DNA of 49,439 nucleotides from Clostridiaceae bacterium (GTDB taxonomy: Bacteria; Bacillota; Clostridia; Oscillospirales; Acutalibacteraceae). Numbering within the stretch: the first letter of the stretch is position 1; each line of letters opens with the position of its first letter. A model generated the notes under the pieces. The model ran no database searches. It was not told where the DNA came from and saw only the letters and a program-made list of their open reading frames with translations. The stretch covers positions 1-49,439 of the forward strand of contig CAJGBV010000016.1 in assembly GCA_904501755.1 (NCBI GenBank), given 5' to 3'. Shown piece after piece: positions 16,531 through 25,184 of this stretch. The position numbers and the translations under genes are program-made.

Positions 16531-17958
16531 ATGGAATATGTTTTTTTATCAAAAGCACAACTGAGTTATGAAGCGGATGTAATCGTTGTAGGAGGAGGTC
16601 TTGCGGGTTGCGGTGCTGCACTTGCTTCTGCAAGAAATGGGGCAAAAACCCTGCTTATTGAAAGGGACGGAATGTTAGGCGGTCTTGCCACCCTCGGTCA
16701 CGTTTCACCTCTTGATGCTACAACTAAGCGAACAGGTGAGTCCTTTGGCGGTATTGTTGAGGAAATAGTTGAAGATACAAGAAGCACTTGTAAGGAGTAC
16801 GGCGGTGAAGGGTATTTCTTATTAAAGGTTGCTCCTGAGATTTTAAGACTTGTTCTTCTTGATAAAATGATTAAGGCAGGTGTGGAAATTCTGTTTCACG
16901 CTTCCCTTATCGGTGCCGAGAGGGACGGCAGAAATATAAGCCATATTTATCTTGCTACAAAAAGCGGTATTGAGGTTGCAAAGGCTAAGAAATACATAGA
17001 TACCACAGGAGATGCCGACCTTGTTAATTTTGTGGGTGAAGAGTTTGTCAAGGGCAGTGAGGAAGGTGTTTACGACGAACTATACAGTGGTGACCTTGAT
17101 AAAATTCATTTTGAAAAAGGCAAAACCGAAAGTTACGGCGGATATAAAAGTGATGGTCTTATGCAGCCTGTTTCGGTAATGTTTACTATGGGAAATGTTG
17201 ACTGTGAGGTTGCAGGGCAGTATATAAACAAAACCCTTACCTATGCTGATATAGGCACTACTAAAGAAGAGGTAATGAAGCTTCCTTACTTTGGTAAGGT
17301 TGGCTTTGAGGATAACGGAGAATATCTTCCTTTGCCACAGGGTAGAGTGCTTTTTGTAAAGCACGGAGTGGGAGGTAAATCTGCTCTTATTAATATGTCC
17401 AGAGTTATCGGTGTTGACGGAACAGATGCAAAAGAACTGAGCAGGGCTGAAAAGGAAGCACAGATGCAGATACTGTACCTTTGCGATTTTCTTAAGCGTT
17501 ATATACCCGGTTTTGAAAACTCATATCTTCAGGCTTCTTCTCATACTCTGGGGGTAAGAGAAACCCGTAGACTTGTAGGAAAATATGTGCTTAAGGGCAG
17601 TCAGGCTATTCTTTGCGAAAAATTCCCCGATACTGTTGCAGGGGGTTCATATATCATAGATATTCACGACCCACAGGGCAAGAAAAAAGCGGTTGGCGGT
17701 GCTCTTAAGGGAGATTATTATGATATACCATACCGCTGTTTATTACCAAAGAATACAGATAATCTCCTTGTTGCAGGAAGATGTATTTCGGTTGACCATG
17801 TTGCACATTCAAGCACAAGAATTCAGGGTACCTGTGTGCTAACCGGTCAGGCAGCAGGAACAGCGGCTGCAATTTCCGTTAAAGAAAATAAACCCTGCTG
17901 TGATATTGATGTTAGTATTCTTCAAAAACAACTCAGAGATGATGGTGTGAAAATTTAA
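16531..17958 (+). CDS. FAD-dependent oxidoreductase (FAD_oxidored / PF12831 type)
   Basis: About 475 residues from ATG 16531; a longer reading from 16480 would begin inside the promoter. After a short leader, ADVIVVGGGLAGCGAAL is the dinucleotide-binding Rossmann fingerprint, followed by LIERDGMLGGLATLGHV, typical of the FAD_oxidored family. The end carries DNLLVAGRCISVDHVAHSST and GTCVLTGQAAGTAAA, the family's C-terminal FAD-binding block. Substrates of this family are poorly known. The stop overlaps the ROK kinase start by one base (TAATG), and a SIS isomerase follows. The enzyme may therefore oxidise a sugar or sugar derivative in a three-step pathway; that is inference. Confidence 0.85.
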   Translation: MEYVFLSKAQLSYEADVIVVGGGLAGCGAALASARNGAKTLLIERDGMLGGLATLGHVSPLDATTKRTGESFGGIVEEIVEDTRSTCKEYGGEGYFLLKVAPEILRLVLLDKMIKAGVEILFHASLIGAERDGRNISHIYLATKSGIEVAKAKKYIDTTGDADLVNFVGEEFVKGSEEGVYDELYSGDLDKIHFEKGKTESYGGYKSDGLMQPVSVMFTMGNVDCEVAGQYINKTLTYADIGTTKEEVMKLPYFGKVGFEDNGEYLPLPQGRVLFVKHGVGGKSALINMSRVIGVDGTDAKELSRAEKEAQMQILYLCDFLKRYIPGFENSYLQASSHTLGVRETRRLVGKYVLKGSQAILCEKFPDTVAGGSYIIDIHDPQGKKKAVGGALKGDYYDIPYRCLLPKNTDNLLVAGRCISVDHVAHSSTRIQGTCVLTGQAAGTAAAISVKENKPCCDIDVSILQKQLRDDGVKI

Positions 17959-18911
17959 TGATTTTAGTCGGTTTTGATATAGGCGGAACCAAATGTGCCG
18001 TATCGGTAGGTACATATATAAACGGTGAAATAACAATTGAAAATAAAGAGGGTTATCCTACTGATTTTTCTATAACCCCCCAAGATATGCTTCTTAGGAT
18101 GTGCGACAGTGCCGAAAAGCTTCTAAGGGGAAGAAAACCCGATTCTATCGGTATTTCCTGTGGCGGTCCTTTAAGCTCTAAAAGGGGAGTAATACTTTCT
18201 CCACCAAATCTTCCCGGATGGGACGAGATTTATGCGGTTGATATTATAAAGAAGCGTTTTGATTGTCCTGTGAGTTTGGAAAATGACGCTAATGCTTGTG
18301 CATTGGCTGAGTGGAAATTCGGCTCGGGAAAGGGAAGTAACAATATGGCTTTTATGACCTTTGGTACAGGTCTTGGTGCAGGACTTATTCTTGACGGAAA
18401 GCTGTATAGCGGCACTTCCGATATGGCGGGAGAGGTTGGACATATAAGGCTTTCACCCTTTGGCCCCATAGGTTATGGAAAAAGAGGCTCATTCGAGGGC
18501 TTTTGCAGTGGTGCAGGTATTGCTCAGCTTGGCGATACTGTTGCTAAGGAATATTTACAAAAGGGAATAACACCCTCTTATTATTCTGCTAATAGTGTTG
18601 CCTCGGCAAAGGATATTGCATTGGCGGCAAGGCAGGGTGACAAGGCGGCTCTTGAGGTTTTCGATATTTGCGGCACCAAGCTTGGTGAGGGACTGTCAAT
18701 TATGATAGATATACTTAATCTTGAAAGAATTGTTATAGGAAGTATTTTTACACGCTGTGAGGATTTACTGCGTGATTCAATGAACAAGGTTATTGGTTAT
18801 GAAACGCTGTCCCTTGCTTCAGATTGCTGTAAAATCTTACCTGCTAAGCTGGGTGAAAAAATCGGTGACTATGCAGCTATTGCAATAGCACTTTCAAAAA
18901 TGGAGGAATAA
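17958..18911 (+). CDS. ROK-family sugar kinase lacking the zinc-cysteine motif
   Basis: 317 residues. VGFDIGGTKCAV is the ROK phosphate-1 ATP motif, ENDANACALAEW includes the catalytic Asp, and FGTGLGAGLILDG with AGEVGHI are the following ROK blocks. The usual C-x-C-G-x2-G-C zinc site reads GYGKRGSFEG, with all cysteines replaced, so it belongs to a zinc-free ROK branch. No N-terminal HTH is present, so it is an enzyme rather than a repressor. It likely phosphorylates a hexose or amino sugar in the cytoplasm for the downstream SIS isomerase. Translationally coupled to the FAD oxidoreductase. Confidence 0.88.
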   Translation: MILVGFDIGGTKCAVSVGTYINGEITIENKEGYPTDFSITPQDMLLRMCDSAEKLLRGRKPDSIGISCGGPLSSKRGVILSPPNLPGWDEIYAVDIIKKRFDCPVSLENDANACALAEWKFGSGKGSNNMAFMTFGTGLGAGLILDGKLYSGTSDMAGEVGHIRLSPFGPIGYGKRGSFEGFCSGAGIAQLGDTVAKEYLQKGITPSYYSANSVASAKDIALAARQGDKAALEVFDICGTKLGEGLSIMIDILNLERIVIGSIFTRCEDLLRDSMNKVIGYETLSLASDCCKILPAKLGEKIGDYAAIAIALSKMEE

Positions 18912-18913
18912 AA

Positions 18914-19546
18914 ATGAATCATATTGAAATTCTGACTCAGAGATATGAAAATCTCAAATGCTGTGAAGCTGATATAAAAAAAGCCTGTGATATGATTATC
19001 AAGGCTTTTGAAAGTGGTAACAAGCTTCTTATATGCGGTAACGGAGGAAGCTGCAGTGATGCTTATCATATTGCAGGTGAGCTTATGAAAGGCTTTCTCA
19101 AAATGCGTCCATTGAGTGACGAGGAAAAAGCAGAAATGAAAAACAGAGAACCATCACTTTCTGATGATACTCTGTCTAAACTTCAAAAGGGTTTACCTAC
19201 AGTGGTACTCAGTGACCTTGTTGCACTTAACACCGCTTTTGCAAATGATGTTGACCCTAACCTTATGTTTGCACAACAGCTTTTCGGTCTTGGTAAAGAG
19301 GGGGATGTGCTTTTAGGTATAAGTACATCAGGTAATGCTAAAAATGTTGCTGAGGCTGTAAAGCTTGCAAAGGCAATGGGAATAAAGGTTATAGGACTCA
19401 CAGGTGGTAAAGGCGGAATACTCAAAGAGTTTTCGGATGTAAGTATTGTTGTTCCTGAGTGCGAAACCTTTAAGGTGCAGGAACTTCATCTGCCTGTGTA
19501 TCACGCTATATGTGCCTCGGCAGAGGAATATTTCTTTAAAGCATAA
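18914..19546 (+). CDS. SIS-domain sugar-phosphate isomerase, GmhA-like
   Basis: 210 residues. LLICGNGGSCSDAYHIAGEL is the GmhA/SIS phosphate-binding loop with the catalytic-position Glu. ISTSGNAKNVAEAV is the second SIS loop, and VQELHLPVYHAICA carries the His corresponding to the GmhA base. A ~30-residue insertion around 60-90 is present. GmhA converts sedoheptulose-7-phosphate to heptose-7-phosphate, but related SIS enzymes act on other ketose/aldose phosphates. No heptose kinase/adenylyltransferase genes are nearby, so the substrate is open. It starts 2 bases after the ROK stop and ends at a bidirectional terminator. Confidence 0.82.
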   Translation: MNHIEILTQRYENLKCCEADIKKACDMIIKAFESGNKLLICGNGGSCSDAYHIAGELMKGFLKMRPLSDEEKAEMKNREPSLSDDTLSKLQKGLPTVVLSDLVALNTAFANDVDPNLMFAQQLFGLGKEGDVLLGISTSGNAKNVAEAVKLAKAMGIKVIGLTGGKGGILKEFSDVSIVVPECETFKVQELHLPVYHAICASAEEYFFKA

Positions 19547-19572
19547 AAAAAGAGCCAAACGGCTCTTTTTTT
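19545..19572. terminator. Bidirectional intrinsic terminator
   Basis: AGAGCC (19551-19556), loop AAAC, GGCTCT (19561-19566), flanked by an A-run and a T-run. It serves the SIS gene on the + strand and the convergent coiled-coil gene on the - strand. Confidence 0.9.
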
Positions 19573-20029
19573 AATCCTTTTTTACAGGGGGTTGAGCTTT
19601 AAGAGAAGCTCTGGTTTTTCTTACTTCGCCAAGGTTAGCGGTAAGATTTTCGTCAGCTCTACGCATAATGTCATCAACAAAGTCCTGAGCAGCTTTACGC
19701 ATTTCACGGCTTTTTGCCTGAGCATTTGCAATAATTTCCTGAGCCTTTTCCTGTGCAAGACGGGTGATTTCCTGCTCAGCAACCTTAGCCTTAGCCTGTT
19801 CCTCAGCAGAACGAACAAGACTGTCAGCCTCCTGCTTTGCATTGCTGATAATGTTTGCTCTGTCGGTAACAATGCCTCGTGCCTGTTTAATTTCGTTAGG
19901 AATGTTAAGACGGATTTCGTCAATAACAGCTCTTAACTTTTCGATGTCTACAAGCACCTTTTTGCCGGGCATTTTAATACCGCCCTCAAGAACCTCATCA
20001 AACTGTTCAAGTAATTCTTCTAAATTCAT
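19571..20029 (-). CDS. Conserved coiled-coil protein downstream of coaD
   Basis: 152 residues, highly charged and rich in A, E, K, Q and R. A long predicted coiled coil spans about residues 45-130, and there is no membrane segment or enzyme motif. The short N-terminal part (MNLEELLEQFDEVLEGG) is more conserved-looking. Proteins like this, often mislabelled as ATP synthase subunit B or ATPase, lie next to rsmD and coaD in many Clostridia. DivIVA-like or scaffold roles have been supposed, but none is shown by this sequence. It ends in the shared terminator and starts 6 bases after the coaD stop. Confidence 0.75.
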   Translation of the reverse strand: MNLEELLEQFDEVLEGGIKMPGKKVLVDIEKLRAVIDEIRLNIPNEIKQARGIVTDRANIISNAKQEADSLVRSAEEQAKAKVAEQEITRLAQEKAQEIIANAQAKSREMRKAAQDFVDDIMRRADENLTANLGEVRKTRASLKAQPPVKKD

Positions 20030-20035
20030 TTTTAT

Positions 20036-20521
20036 CTATCCTTTCAGTCTATTAATTATTTGTTTATGAATAATATCAGGGACAAAGCCGCTGACATCTC
20101 CGCCCATAGAAGCAATCTGTCTTACCATACTTGAGCTTAAATACATATTTTCTGCCTTGGTGGTAAGAAACAGGGTTTCCACATCGGGATTAAGCTTTGA
20201 ATTGGTCAGTGCCATCTGGAATTCATATTCAAAATCGGAAAGAGCACGAAGACCTTTTATAATTGCACCCGCTTGCTTTTCTTTAGCATAATCGGCAAGA
20301 AGTCCGTCAGAGAATTCAACGGTAATATTATCAAGGTCGGTTGTGCATTTTTTTATAAGCTCAACTCTTTCTTCAGGTGAGAAAGCGCATTTTTTTGCAG
20401 GATTAACCATCACTACCACAATAAGCCTGTCAAAAAGCTTAGCGGCACGATGAATAATGTCTAAATGACCAAGGGTGATGGGGTCAAAGCTACCCGGATA
20501 AATAGCGGTTTTAGATTTCAT
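20036..20521 (-). CDS. coaD: Phosphopantetheine adenylyltransferase
   Basis: 161 residues from ATG 20521, preceded by GAGGAGGG at ideal spacing. A five-codon longer reading from 20536 lacks this site. YPGSFDPITLGHLDII contains the nucleotidyltransferase (H/T)xGH motif, and YLSSSMVRQI the SSxxxR motif that holds the ATP phosphates. The enzyme joins ATP and 4'-phosphopantetheine to make dephospho-CoA, the penultimate CoA step. It overlaps the rsmD stop by 11 bases, the conserved rsmD-coaD pair of Firmicutes. Confidence 0.96.
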   Translation of the reverse strand: MKSKTAIYPGSFDPITLGHLDIIHRAAKLFDRLIVVVMVNPAKKCAFSPEERVELIKKCTTDLDNITVEFSDGLLADYAKEKQAGAIIKGLRALSDFEYEFQMALTNSKLNPDVETLFLTTKAENMYLSSSMVRQIASMGGDVSGFVPDIIHKQIINRLKG

Positions 20522-21065
20522 CTTCACCCTCCTCAAGACAGTATTTAGAAATAATTATATTGGAAAAACGATATTCCTTTTGTTTTATTAATTTTCCATA
20601 GCTATTATTTAGCTCTACATCTCTTGGATGCTCACAGATAACCTTACCGTAAGGCTTCATAATTTTCGGAAGAGCATTAAGGGCGGTTTCGTAATAGTTC
20701 TTATAATAAGGCGGGTCTAAAAAGCATATATCAAACCTTTCTCCCGAAACATTTAAAAGGGAGGTAAAGTCGGTTTTCAGCACCTTAGCTTTATCTTTGA
20801 GCTTTGTATTCTCAAGGTTAGTGTTTATGATTTCAAAAGCTTCCTTTGAATTGTCACAAAATACTGCTGACAGAGCCCCTCGGCTTAATGCTTCAATACC
20901 CATTTGTCCGCTTCCTGCAAAAAGGTCAAGCACAGTAGCATTTTCAAGCTCAAACTGAATAGAACTGAAAACAGCCTCCTTAACCTTTTCGGTGGTGGGT
21001 CTGATTTCCTGTCCGCTGAGGGTAAGAAGTCTTGTCCCTCTGGCAGAACCGGTAATAACACGCAT
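20511..21065 (-). CDS. rsmD: 16S rRNA (guanine-966 N2)-methyltransferase
   Basis: 184 residues. MRVITGSARGTRL is the family's start, VLDLFAGSGQMGIEAL is the SAM-binding motif I, and FLDPPYYKN the catalytic DPPY motif for exocyclic amine methylation. The role is N2-methylation of G966 of 16S rRNA in assembled 30S subunits. First gene of the rsmD-coaD-coiled-coil operon on the minus strand. Confidence 0.95.
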   Translation of the reverse strand: MRVITGSARGTRLLTLSGQEIRPTTEKVKEAVFSSIQFELENATVLDLFAGSGQMGIEALSRGALSAVFCDNSKEAFEIINTNLENTKLKDKAKVLKTDFTSLLNVSGERFDICFLDPPYYKNYYETALNALPKIMKPYGKVICEHPRDVELNNSYGKLIKQKEYRFSNIIISKYCLEEGEDEI

Positions 21066-21098
21066 AGTAAAACTCCAATATATAATTACTTATAATAT

Positions 21099-21128
21099 AT
21101 TATCACACTAAACGTATAGTTTTGTCAA
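21099..21128 (-). promoter_or_regulatory. Candidate sigma-A promoter for rsmD-coaD
   Basis: On the minus strand TTGACA (21123-21128) and GATAAT (21099-21104), 18-bp spacer, about 35 bases upstream of the rsmD start. Confidence 0.55.
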
Positions 21129-21150
21129 TAGAAATTTATACAAAATATAA

Positions 21151-21186
21151 AAAAATCGAACTTTTGTGCCAAAGTTCGATTTTTTA
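21151..21186 (-). terminator. Intrinsic terminator after guaB
   Basis: A 14-bp perfect stem (arms 21151-21164 and 21171-21184), six-base loop, with T/A runs on both sides. It lies between the guaB stop and the rsmD promoter. Confidence 0.88.
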
Positions 21187-21202
21187 TGCTTATTAAAATA
21201 AA

Positions 21203-22711
21203 TTATTTAATTTTATTTGTTGTGGTATCCTTTTGAATAACGTCGTGTGCACCGCCCTCAACAATACTTGTTGCAGAAACGAGGGTAAGCTTAGCCTTTT
21301 GCTGAAGCTCGGGAATGGAAAGAGCGCCGCAGTTACACATAGTGGATTTAACCTTCATAAGTGAAAGATTTACGTTGTCCTTAAGAGTACCTGCATAGGG
21401 AACATAGGAGTCAACACCCTCTTCAAAGGATAACTTCTTGTCACCGCCAAGGTCGTAACGCATCCAGTTTCTCGCTCTGTTACTGCCTTCGCCCCAATAC
21501 TCTTTGAAGTAGTTACCGCCGATGTTAACCTTGTTTGTGGGACTTTCATCAAAACGTGCAAAATAACGTCCAAGCATAAGGAAGTCAGCACCCATTGCAA
21601 GAGCAAGTGTCATATGGTGGTCGTGAACAATACCGCCGTCGGAACAAACAGGAACATATACGCCTGTCTTTTCAAAATATTCATCTCTTGCCTTACATAC
21701 ATCAATAAGAGCAGTAGCCTGTCCTCTGCCTATACCCTTTGTTTCACGGGTGATACAGATAGAGCCGCCACCGATACCAACCTTAATAAAGTCGGCACCG
21801 CACTCAGCAAGGAACATAAAGCCCTCACGGTCAACTACGTTACCTGCACCGATTTTAACGGTGTCGCCGTATTTTTCTCTTACATAAGCAATGGTGCGTT
21901 TTTGCCATTCGCTAAAGCCTTCGGAGGAGTCGATACAGAGAACGTCTACACCTGCATTGATAAGAGCAGGAATTCTTTCCTCATAATCTCTTGTATTGAT
22001 ACCTGCACCAACAATATATCTTTTTTCCTTATCAAGAAGCTCATTGACATTTTCTTTATGAGTATCATAGTCCTTGCGGAATACCATATATTTAAGGTGT
22101 CCGTCTTTGGTTATAATAGGAAGGGAATTGAGCTTGTTATCCCATATAATGTCATTTGCCTGCTTAAGTGTTGTGTTCTCTTCGCCACAGATAAGCTTAT
22201 CAAAGGGAGTCATAAATTCGCTGACCTTTGTAGCCTTGTCCATACGGCTTACACGGTAATCTCTGCCTGTAACAATACCGAGAAGTTTACCACAGCAGGT
22301 ACCGTCATCGGTAACGGCAACGGTGGAATGACCTGTAGCTTCCTTTAGTGCAATTATATCAGCAAGAGTAGCATCGGGAGTAATATTGGAATCGCTTACA
22401 ACAAAGCCGGCCTTGTAATTCTTTGCACGTGCTACCATAGCGGCTTCGTCTTCAATAGACTGAGAACCGTATATAAAGGAAACACCGCCCTCTTTTGCAA
22501 GAGCAACTGCAAGGCGTTCGCCCGATACAGACTGCATAATAGCACTTACAAGAGGAATGTTCATTGTAATTGCAGGTTCTTCACCCTTTTTAAACTTAAC
22601 AAGGGGAGTCTTTAAGCTGACATTAGCAGGAATACAATGCTCCGAAGAATAACCGGGAACTAAAAGGTATTCGTTAAAGGTATGAGATACTTCTTCAAAA
22701 TAAAATGCCAT
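21203..22711 (-). CDS. guaB: Inosine-5'-monophosphate dehydrogenase
   Basis: 502 residues. It oxidises IMP to XMP with NAD+, the committed step of GMP synthesis. The TIM barrel is interrupted by a CBS pair at about 95-220. The catalytic loop GIGGGSICITRETKGIG contains the active Cys; the usual Pro-Gly-Ser reads Gly-Gly-Ser. A mobile-flap Arg-Tyr is seen in ARNWMRYDLGG. The N-terminus FNEYLLVPGYSS followed by NVSLKTPLVKF is that of the Clostridia-type enzyme. It stands alone behind its own promoter and terminator. Confidence 0.95.
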   Translation of the reverse strand: MAFYFEEVSHTFNEYLLVPGYSSEHCIPANVSLKTPLVKFKKGEEPAITMNIPLVSAIMQSVSGERLAVALAKEGGVSFIYGSQSIEDEAAMVARAKNYKAGFVVSDSNITPDATLADIIALKEATGHSTVAVTDDGTCCGKLLGIVTGRDYRVSRMDKATKVSEFMTPFDKLICGEENTTLKQANDIIWDNKLNSLPIITKDGHLKYMVFRKDYDTHKENVNELLDKEKRYIVGAGINTRDYEERIPALINAGVDVLCIDSSEGFSEWQKRTIAYVREKYGDTVKIGAGNVVDREGFMFLAECGADFIKVGIGGGSICITRETKGIGRGQATALIDVCKARDEYFEKTGVYVPVCSDGGIVHDHHMTLALAMGADFLMLGRYFARFDESPTNKVNIGGNYFKEYWGEGSNRARNWMRYDLGGDKKLSFEEGVDSYVPYAGTLKDNVNLSLMKVKSTMCNCGALSIPELQQKAKLTLVSATSIVEGGAHDVIQKDTTTNKIK

Positions 22712-22749
22712 AATTTCCTTCCTTTCAAAACAAAAAGTATATTATTAAT

Positions 22750-22778
22750 ATTATATTTAAAGTAGTACTTCTTGTCAA
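22750..22778 (-). promoter_or_regulatory. Consensus sigma-A promoter for guaB
   Basis: Minus-strand TTGACA (22773-22778), 17-bp spacer, TATAAT (22750-22755), giving a leader of about 30 bases. No purine riboswitch or PurR-like repeat was recognised in it. Confidence 0.8.
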
Positions 22779-22846
22779 CAGGGAGATTTATATTCTTCGT
22801 TTCGTACTGTAAACTTGAGAAAATATTAAAAAAATTGTTCAAAATG

Positions 22847-24136
22847 TTAGGAATTAGGCAGATAAGCACCTAACTTTTTAAGCCTGTACTGTAAATCCTT
22901 GATGTTTATTTTTCTTGTATCAAGGGTGTCACAGGATAGTGCTGCTGCAACACCTGCTGCCTGACCTGTAATAAAGCAACCCGGCATTACACGAATGGAT
23001 GCCTGCATTTTCTGGTCGGTGCCCATACATCTGCCGACTACCAGAACATTGGAAAAGGAAACAGGAATAAGACTTCTGTAGGGAATACCGTAGGATTCAC
23101 CCTGTTTGTATTTAAAGGTTTCATTGTATTCTTTTTCAAAGCGTTCAAATTCTTTTTTATTGGTGTTTTTAACATGAATGTCAATAGGATAGCAATATCT
23201 GCCGATTTCATCCTCAAAGGTACTTCTGTTTATAAAATCATCAACGGAAAGTGTGTAGTCGCATTTAATACGCCTTGATTCACGAACTCCGAGAATACTT
23301 GCTGTGGAAACAAGCTCCATATCCTCATAGCCTTCAAAATATGTTTTAAAATATTTATCGTATTCTACCATCATTCTTCTGCCTTCAAGCATTGCCTTGG
23401 TAAGAGAGGCTTCGTCAACAGGGTTTATGCCAAAGGTGTGACCGATGTTTCCTCTGCCGATACCCTTTATATCATAGAAAAAACCGGGTATATGACGGTC
23501 TTCGTTGGATAGTACGCCATCCTTATAAGCTTGTTCTACAAAATGATTTGGTGCATATTTAACACGGCTTCTGTCGGTGTTTATCCAAAGACTGCAAAGG
23601 GTTTGAGGCATAACCTCTCCGTTTTCATCACCCATTTCATATTCTCCACCGCCAAAATAACACATATCTCCGTCACCTGAGGCGTCAATGTAAATTTTAG
23701 CTTTAACAGAGAATAAACCGCTTTTTGAACCGAGTATGACATTTTCTATTTGATTATCCTTTACGGTAACATCATAAAGTGTTGTGAAAAAAGAAAATTC
23801 TACTCCTGCCTGTGTGATTATTCTGTCGTATTCTCTTTTAAGCTCTTCAGCATTTATAACCGTCCAGTAGGAGTTAAGTGGCTTATGCTTTGAAACATTT
23901 TTTCTTATTTCCATTCCAATACCGTCAGCAAGTATGTTTACACCGTCATCAAAGGGTGCAAAGGCAGGGACCATACCCGAAGTGCCAAGACCACCGAAGC
24001 AACCTGTAGATTCTGCAAGGAAAACCTTTTTGCCCTGTCTTGCACAGGCAACGGCTGCTGCAACACCTGCGGCACCGCCACCGACAATAAAAACATCGGT
24101 TTCATATTTTTGTGTAAGTTTTTTTGTGTAGTTCAT
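22847..24136 (-). CDS. FAD-dependent oxidoreductase (FAD_oxidored type), second paralogue
   Basis: 429 residues. TDVFIVGGGAAGVAAAVACA is the FAD-binding Rossmann motif, followed by LAESTGCFGGLGTSGMV. The C-terminal block reads FSNVLVVGRCMGTDQKMQAS and GCFITGQAAGVAAA, so it is a clear relative of the enzyme at 16531-17958. ILGVRESRRIKCDY mid-protein is the same motif as GVRETRRL in that paralogue. The substrate is unknown. It starts 2 bases after the radical SAM gene, with AGGAG inside that gene's end, so the two are co-translated. Confidence 0.82.
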   Translation of the reverse strand: MNYTKKLTQKYETDVFIVGGGAAGVAAAVACARQGKKVFLAESTGCFGGLGTSGMVPAFAPFDDGVNILADGIGMEIRKNVSKHKPLNSYWTVINAEELKREYDRIITQAGVEFSFFTTLYDVTVKDNQIENVILGSKSGLFSVKAKIYIDASGDGDMCYFGGGEYEMGDENGEVMPQTLCSLWINTDRSRVKYAPNHFVEQAYKDGVLSNEDRHIPGFFYDIKGIGRGNIGHTFGINPVDEASLTKAMLEGRRMMVEYDKYFKTYFEGYEDMELVSTASILGVRESRRIKCDYTLSVDDFINRSTFEDEIGRYCYPIDIHVKNTNKKEFERFEKEYNETFKYKQGESYGIPYRSLIPVSFSNVLVVGRCMGTDQKMQASIRVMPGCFITGQAAGVAAALSCDTLDTRKINIKDLQYRLKKLGAYLPNS

Positions 24137-24138
24137 AG

Positions 24139-25008
24139 TTATTCTCCTAAGTATTTATTAAGATAGTTAAGAACCTTTTTCTTATCGGCTGACCATAGGG
24201 GAGCTATAAGGTCTTTTTTTGCTCCGTCACCTGTGATTCTGTGAACAACAATATTTTCGTTAAGAAGAGCAATACACTCCTTTAGGATTTGAGCATATTC
24301 CTCCATTTCTATCGTTTTGAATTTTCCTTGCCTGTATTCGTTGGCAAGTGCAGTGCCCTCAATAACATAAAGTGAATGAAATTTGATTCCGTCTGTACCT
24401 GCATTAACAACCTGTCTGACGGTTTCCTTAATCATATCCTTGTTTTCAAAGGGAAGACCTATAATAATATGGGTTACCGTTTCAATACCTGCCTCTTTAA
24501 GCCGTCGTACAGCATCAATGTATACTTCGCTTTTATAGCCTCTGTTAATGTACTGAGCAGTGGAATCGTGAATTGTCTGAAGTCCAAGCTCAATAGTTAC
24601 GGGCTTTATTTTGTTGATTTCTTTAAGTAATTCGATTTTTTCGGTTTCTAAACAGTCGGGACGGGTGCCGATAGAAAGACCTACGATATAGTCAGGTTTA
24701 ATGGCTTCGTAAAAAAGTTTTCGAAGCTGTTCTACATTTCCATAAGTATTGGTAAAGGCTTGAAAGTAAGCAATGTATTTACCGTTCTTGTTTTTGCTTT
24801 CTACACGTGCTTTTGCTTTTATGAGCTGTTCGCTTACACTGTCGCAGCTTTTTTCGGCAAATTCACCGCTGCCTGAACAGAATATACAGCCGCCTGTACC
24901 AATAGTACCGTCACGGTTGGGACAGGTAAAACCACCATCCAAAGACAGCTTATAAACCTTGCAACCGAATTTTTGTCGTAAATGTTCGTTTAAAGTTGTG
25001 TATTTCAT
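24139..25008 (-). CDS. TIGR01212/YhcC-type radical SAM protein
   Basis: 289 residues. The N-terminal signature FTCPNRDGTIGTGGCIFC has the three cysteines expected to hold the 4Fe-4S cluster in the YhcC/YtqA family, which resembles Elp3-like radical SAM enzymes. YFQAFTNTYGNVEQLRKLF and VGLSIGTRPDC follow in the usual order, then LGLQTIHDSTAQYINRGY. The family's exact reaction is unsettled. GAGGT lies 7 bases before the ATG. It forms an operon with the downstream FAD oxidoreductase. Confidence 0.9.
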   Translation of the reverse strand: MKYTTLNEHLRQKFGCKVYKLSLDGGFTCPNRDGTIGTGGCIFCSGSGEFAEKSCDSVSEQLIKAKARVESKNKNGKYIAYFQAFTNTYGNVEQLRKLFYEAIKPDYIVGLSIGTRPDCLETEKIELLKEINKIKPVTIELGLQTIHDSTAQYINRGYKSEVYIDAVRRLKEAGIETVTHIIIGLPFENKDMIKETVRQVVNAGTDGIKFHSLYVIEGTALANEYRQGKFKTIEMEEYAQILKECIALLNENIVVHRITGDGAKKDLIAPLWSADKKKVLNYLNKYLGE

Positions 25009-25026
25009 ATCTCATACCTCAAATGA

Positions 25027-25055
25027 ATTATATTATAATGTAAAGTAAAAATCAA
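25027..25055 (-). promoter_or_regulatory. Sigma-A promoter for the radical SAM / FAD oxidoreductase operon
   Basis: Minus-strand TTGATT (25050-25055), 17-bp spacer, TATAAT (25027-25032), close to the start at 25008. Confidence 0.65.
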
Positions 25056-25140
25056 TCGAGTACAAAAAGATTTAATAATAATTAAAGTTATGCAGGAATA
25101 ATAAGGAGATAATAAGCATAAAATTATTTATAAATAATTC

Positions 25141-25169
25141 TTGACAAAGGAAATTTGCTGTGATATAAT
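25141..25169 (+). promoter_or_regulatory. Perfect-consensus sigma-A promoter for tRNA-Cys
   Basis: TTGACA (25141-25146), 17-bp spacer, TATAAT (25164-25169), with the tRNA starting 15 bases later. Confidence 0.9.
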
Positions 25170-25184
25170 TGTCAGCGTTGACAC

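Noticed and set aside
21614..22348. 244-codon open frame on the + strand opposite guaB
   Set aside because: It is antisense to a fully supported IMP dehydrogenase, shows no recognisable motif and has no ribosome site; a shadow of guaB codon use.
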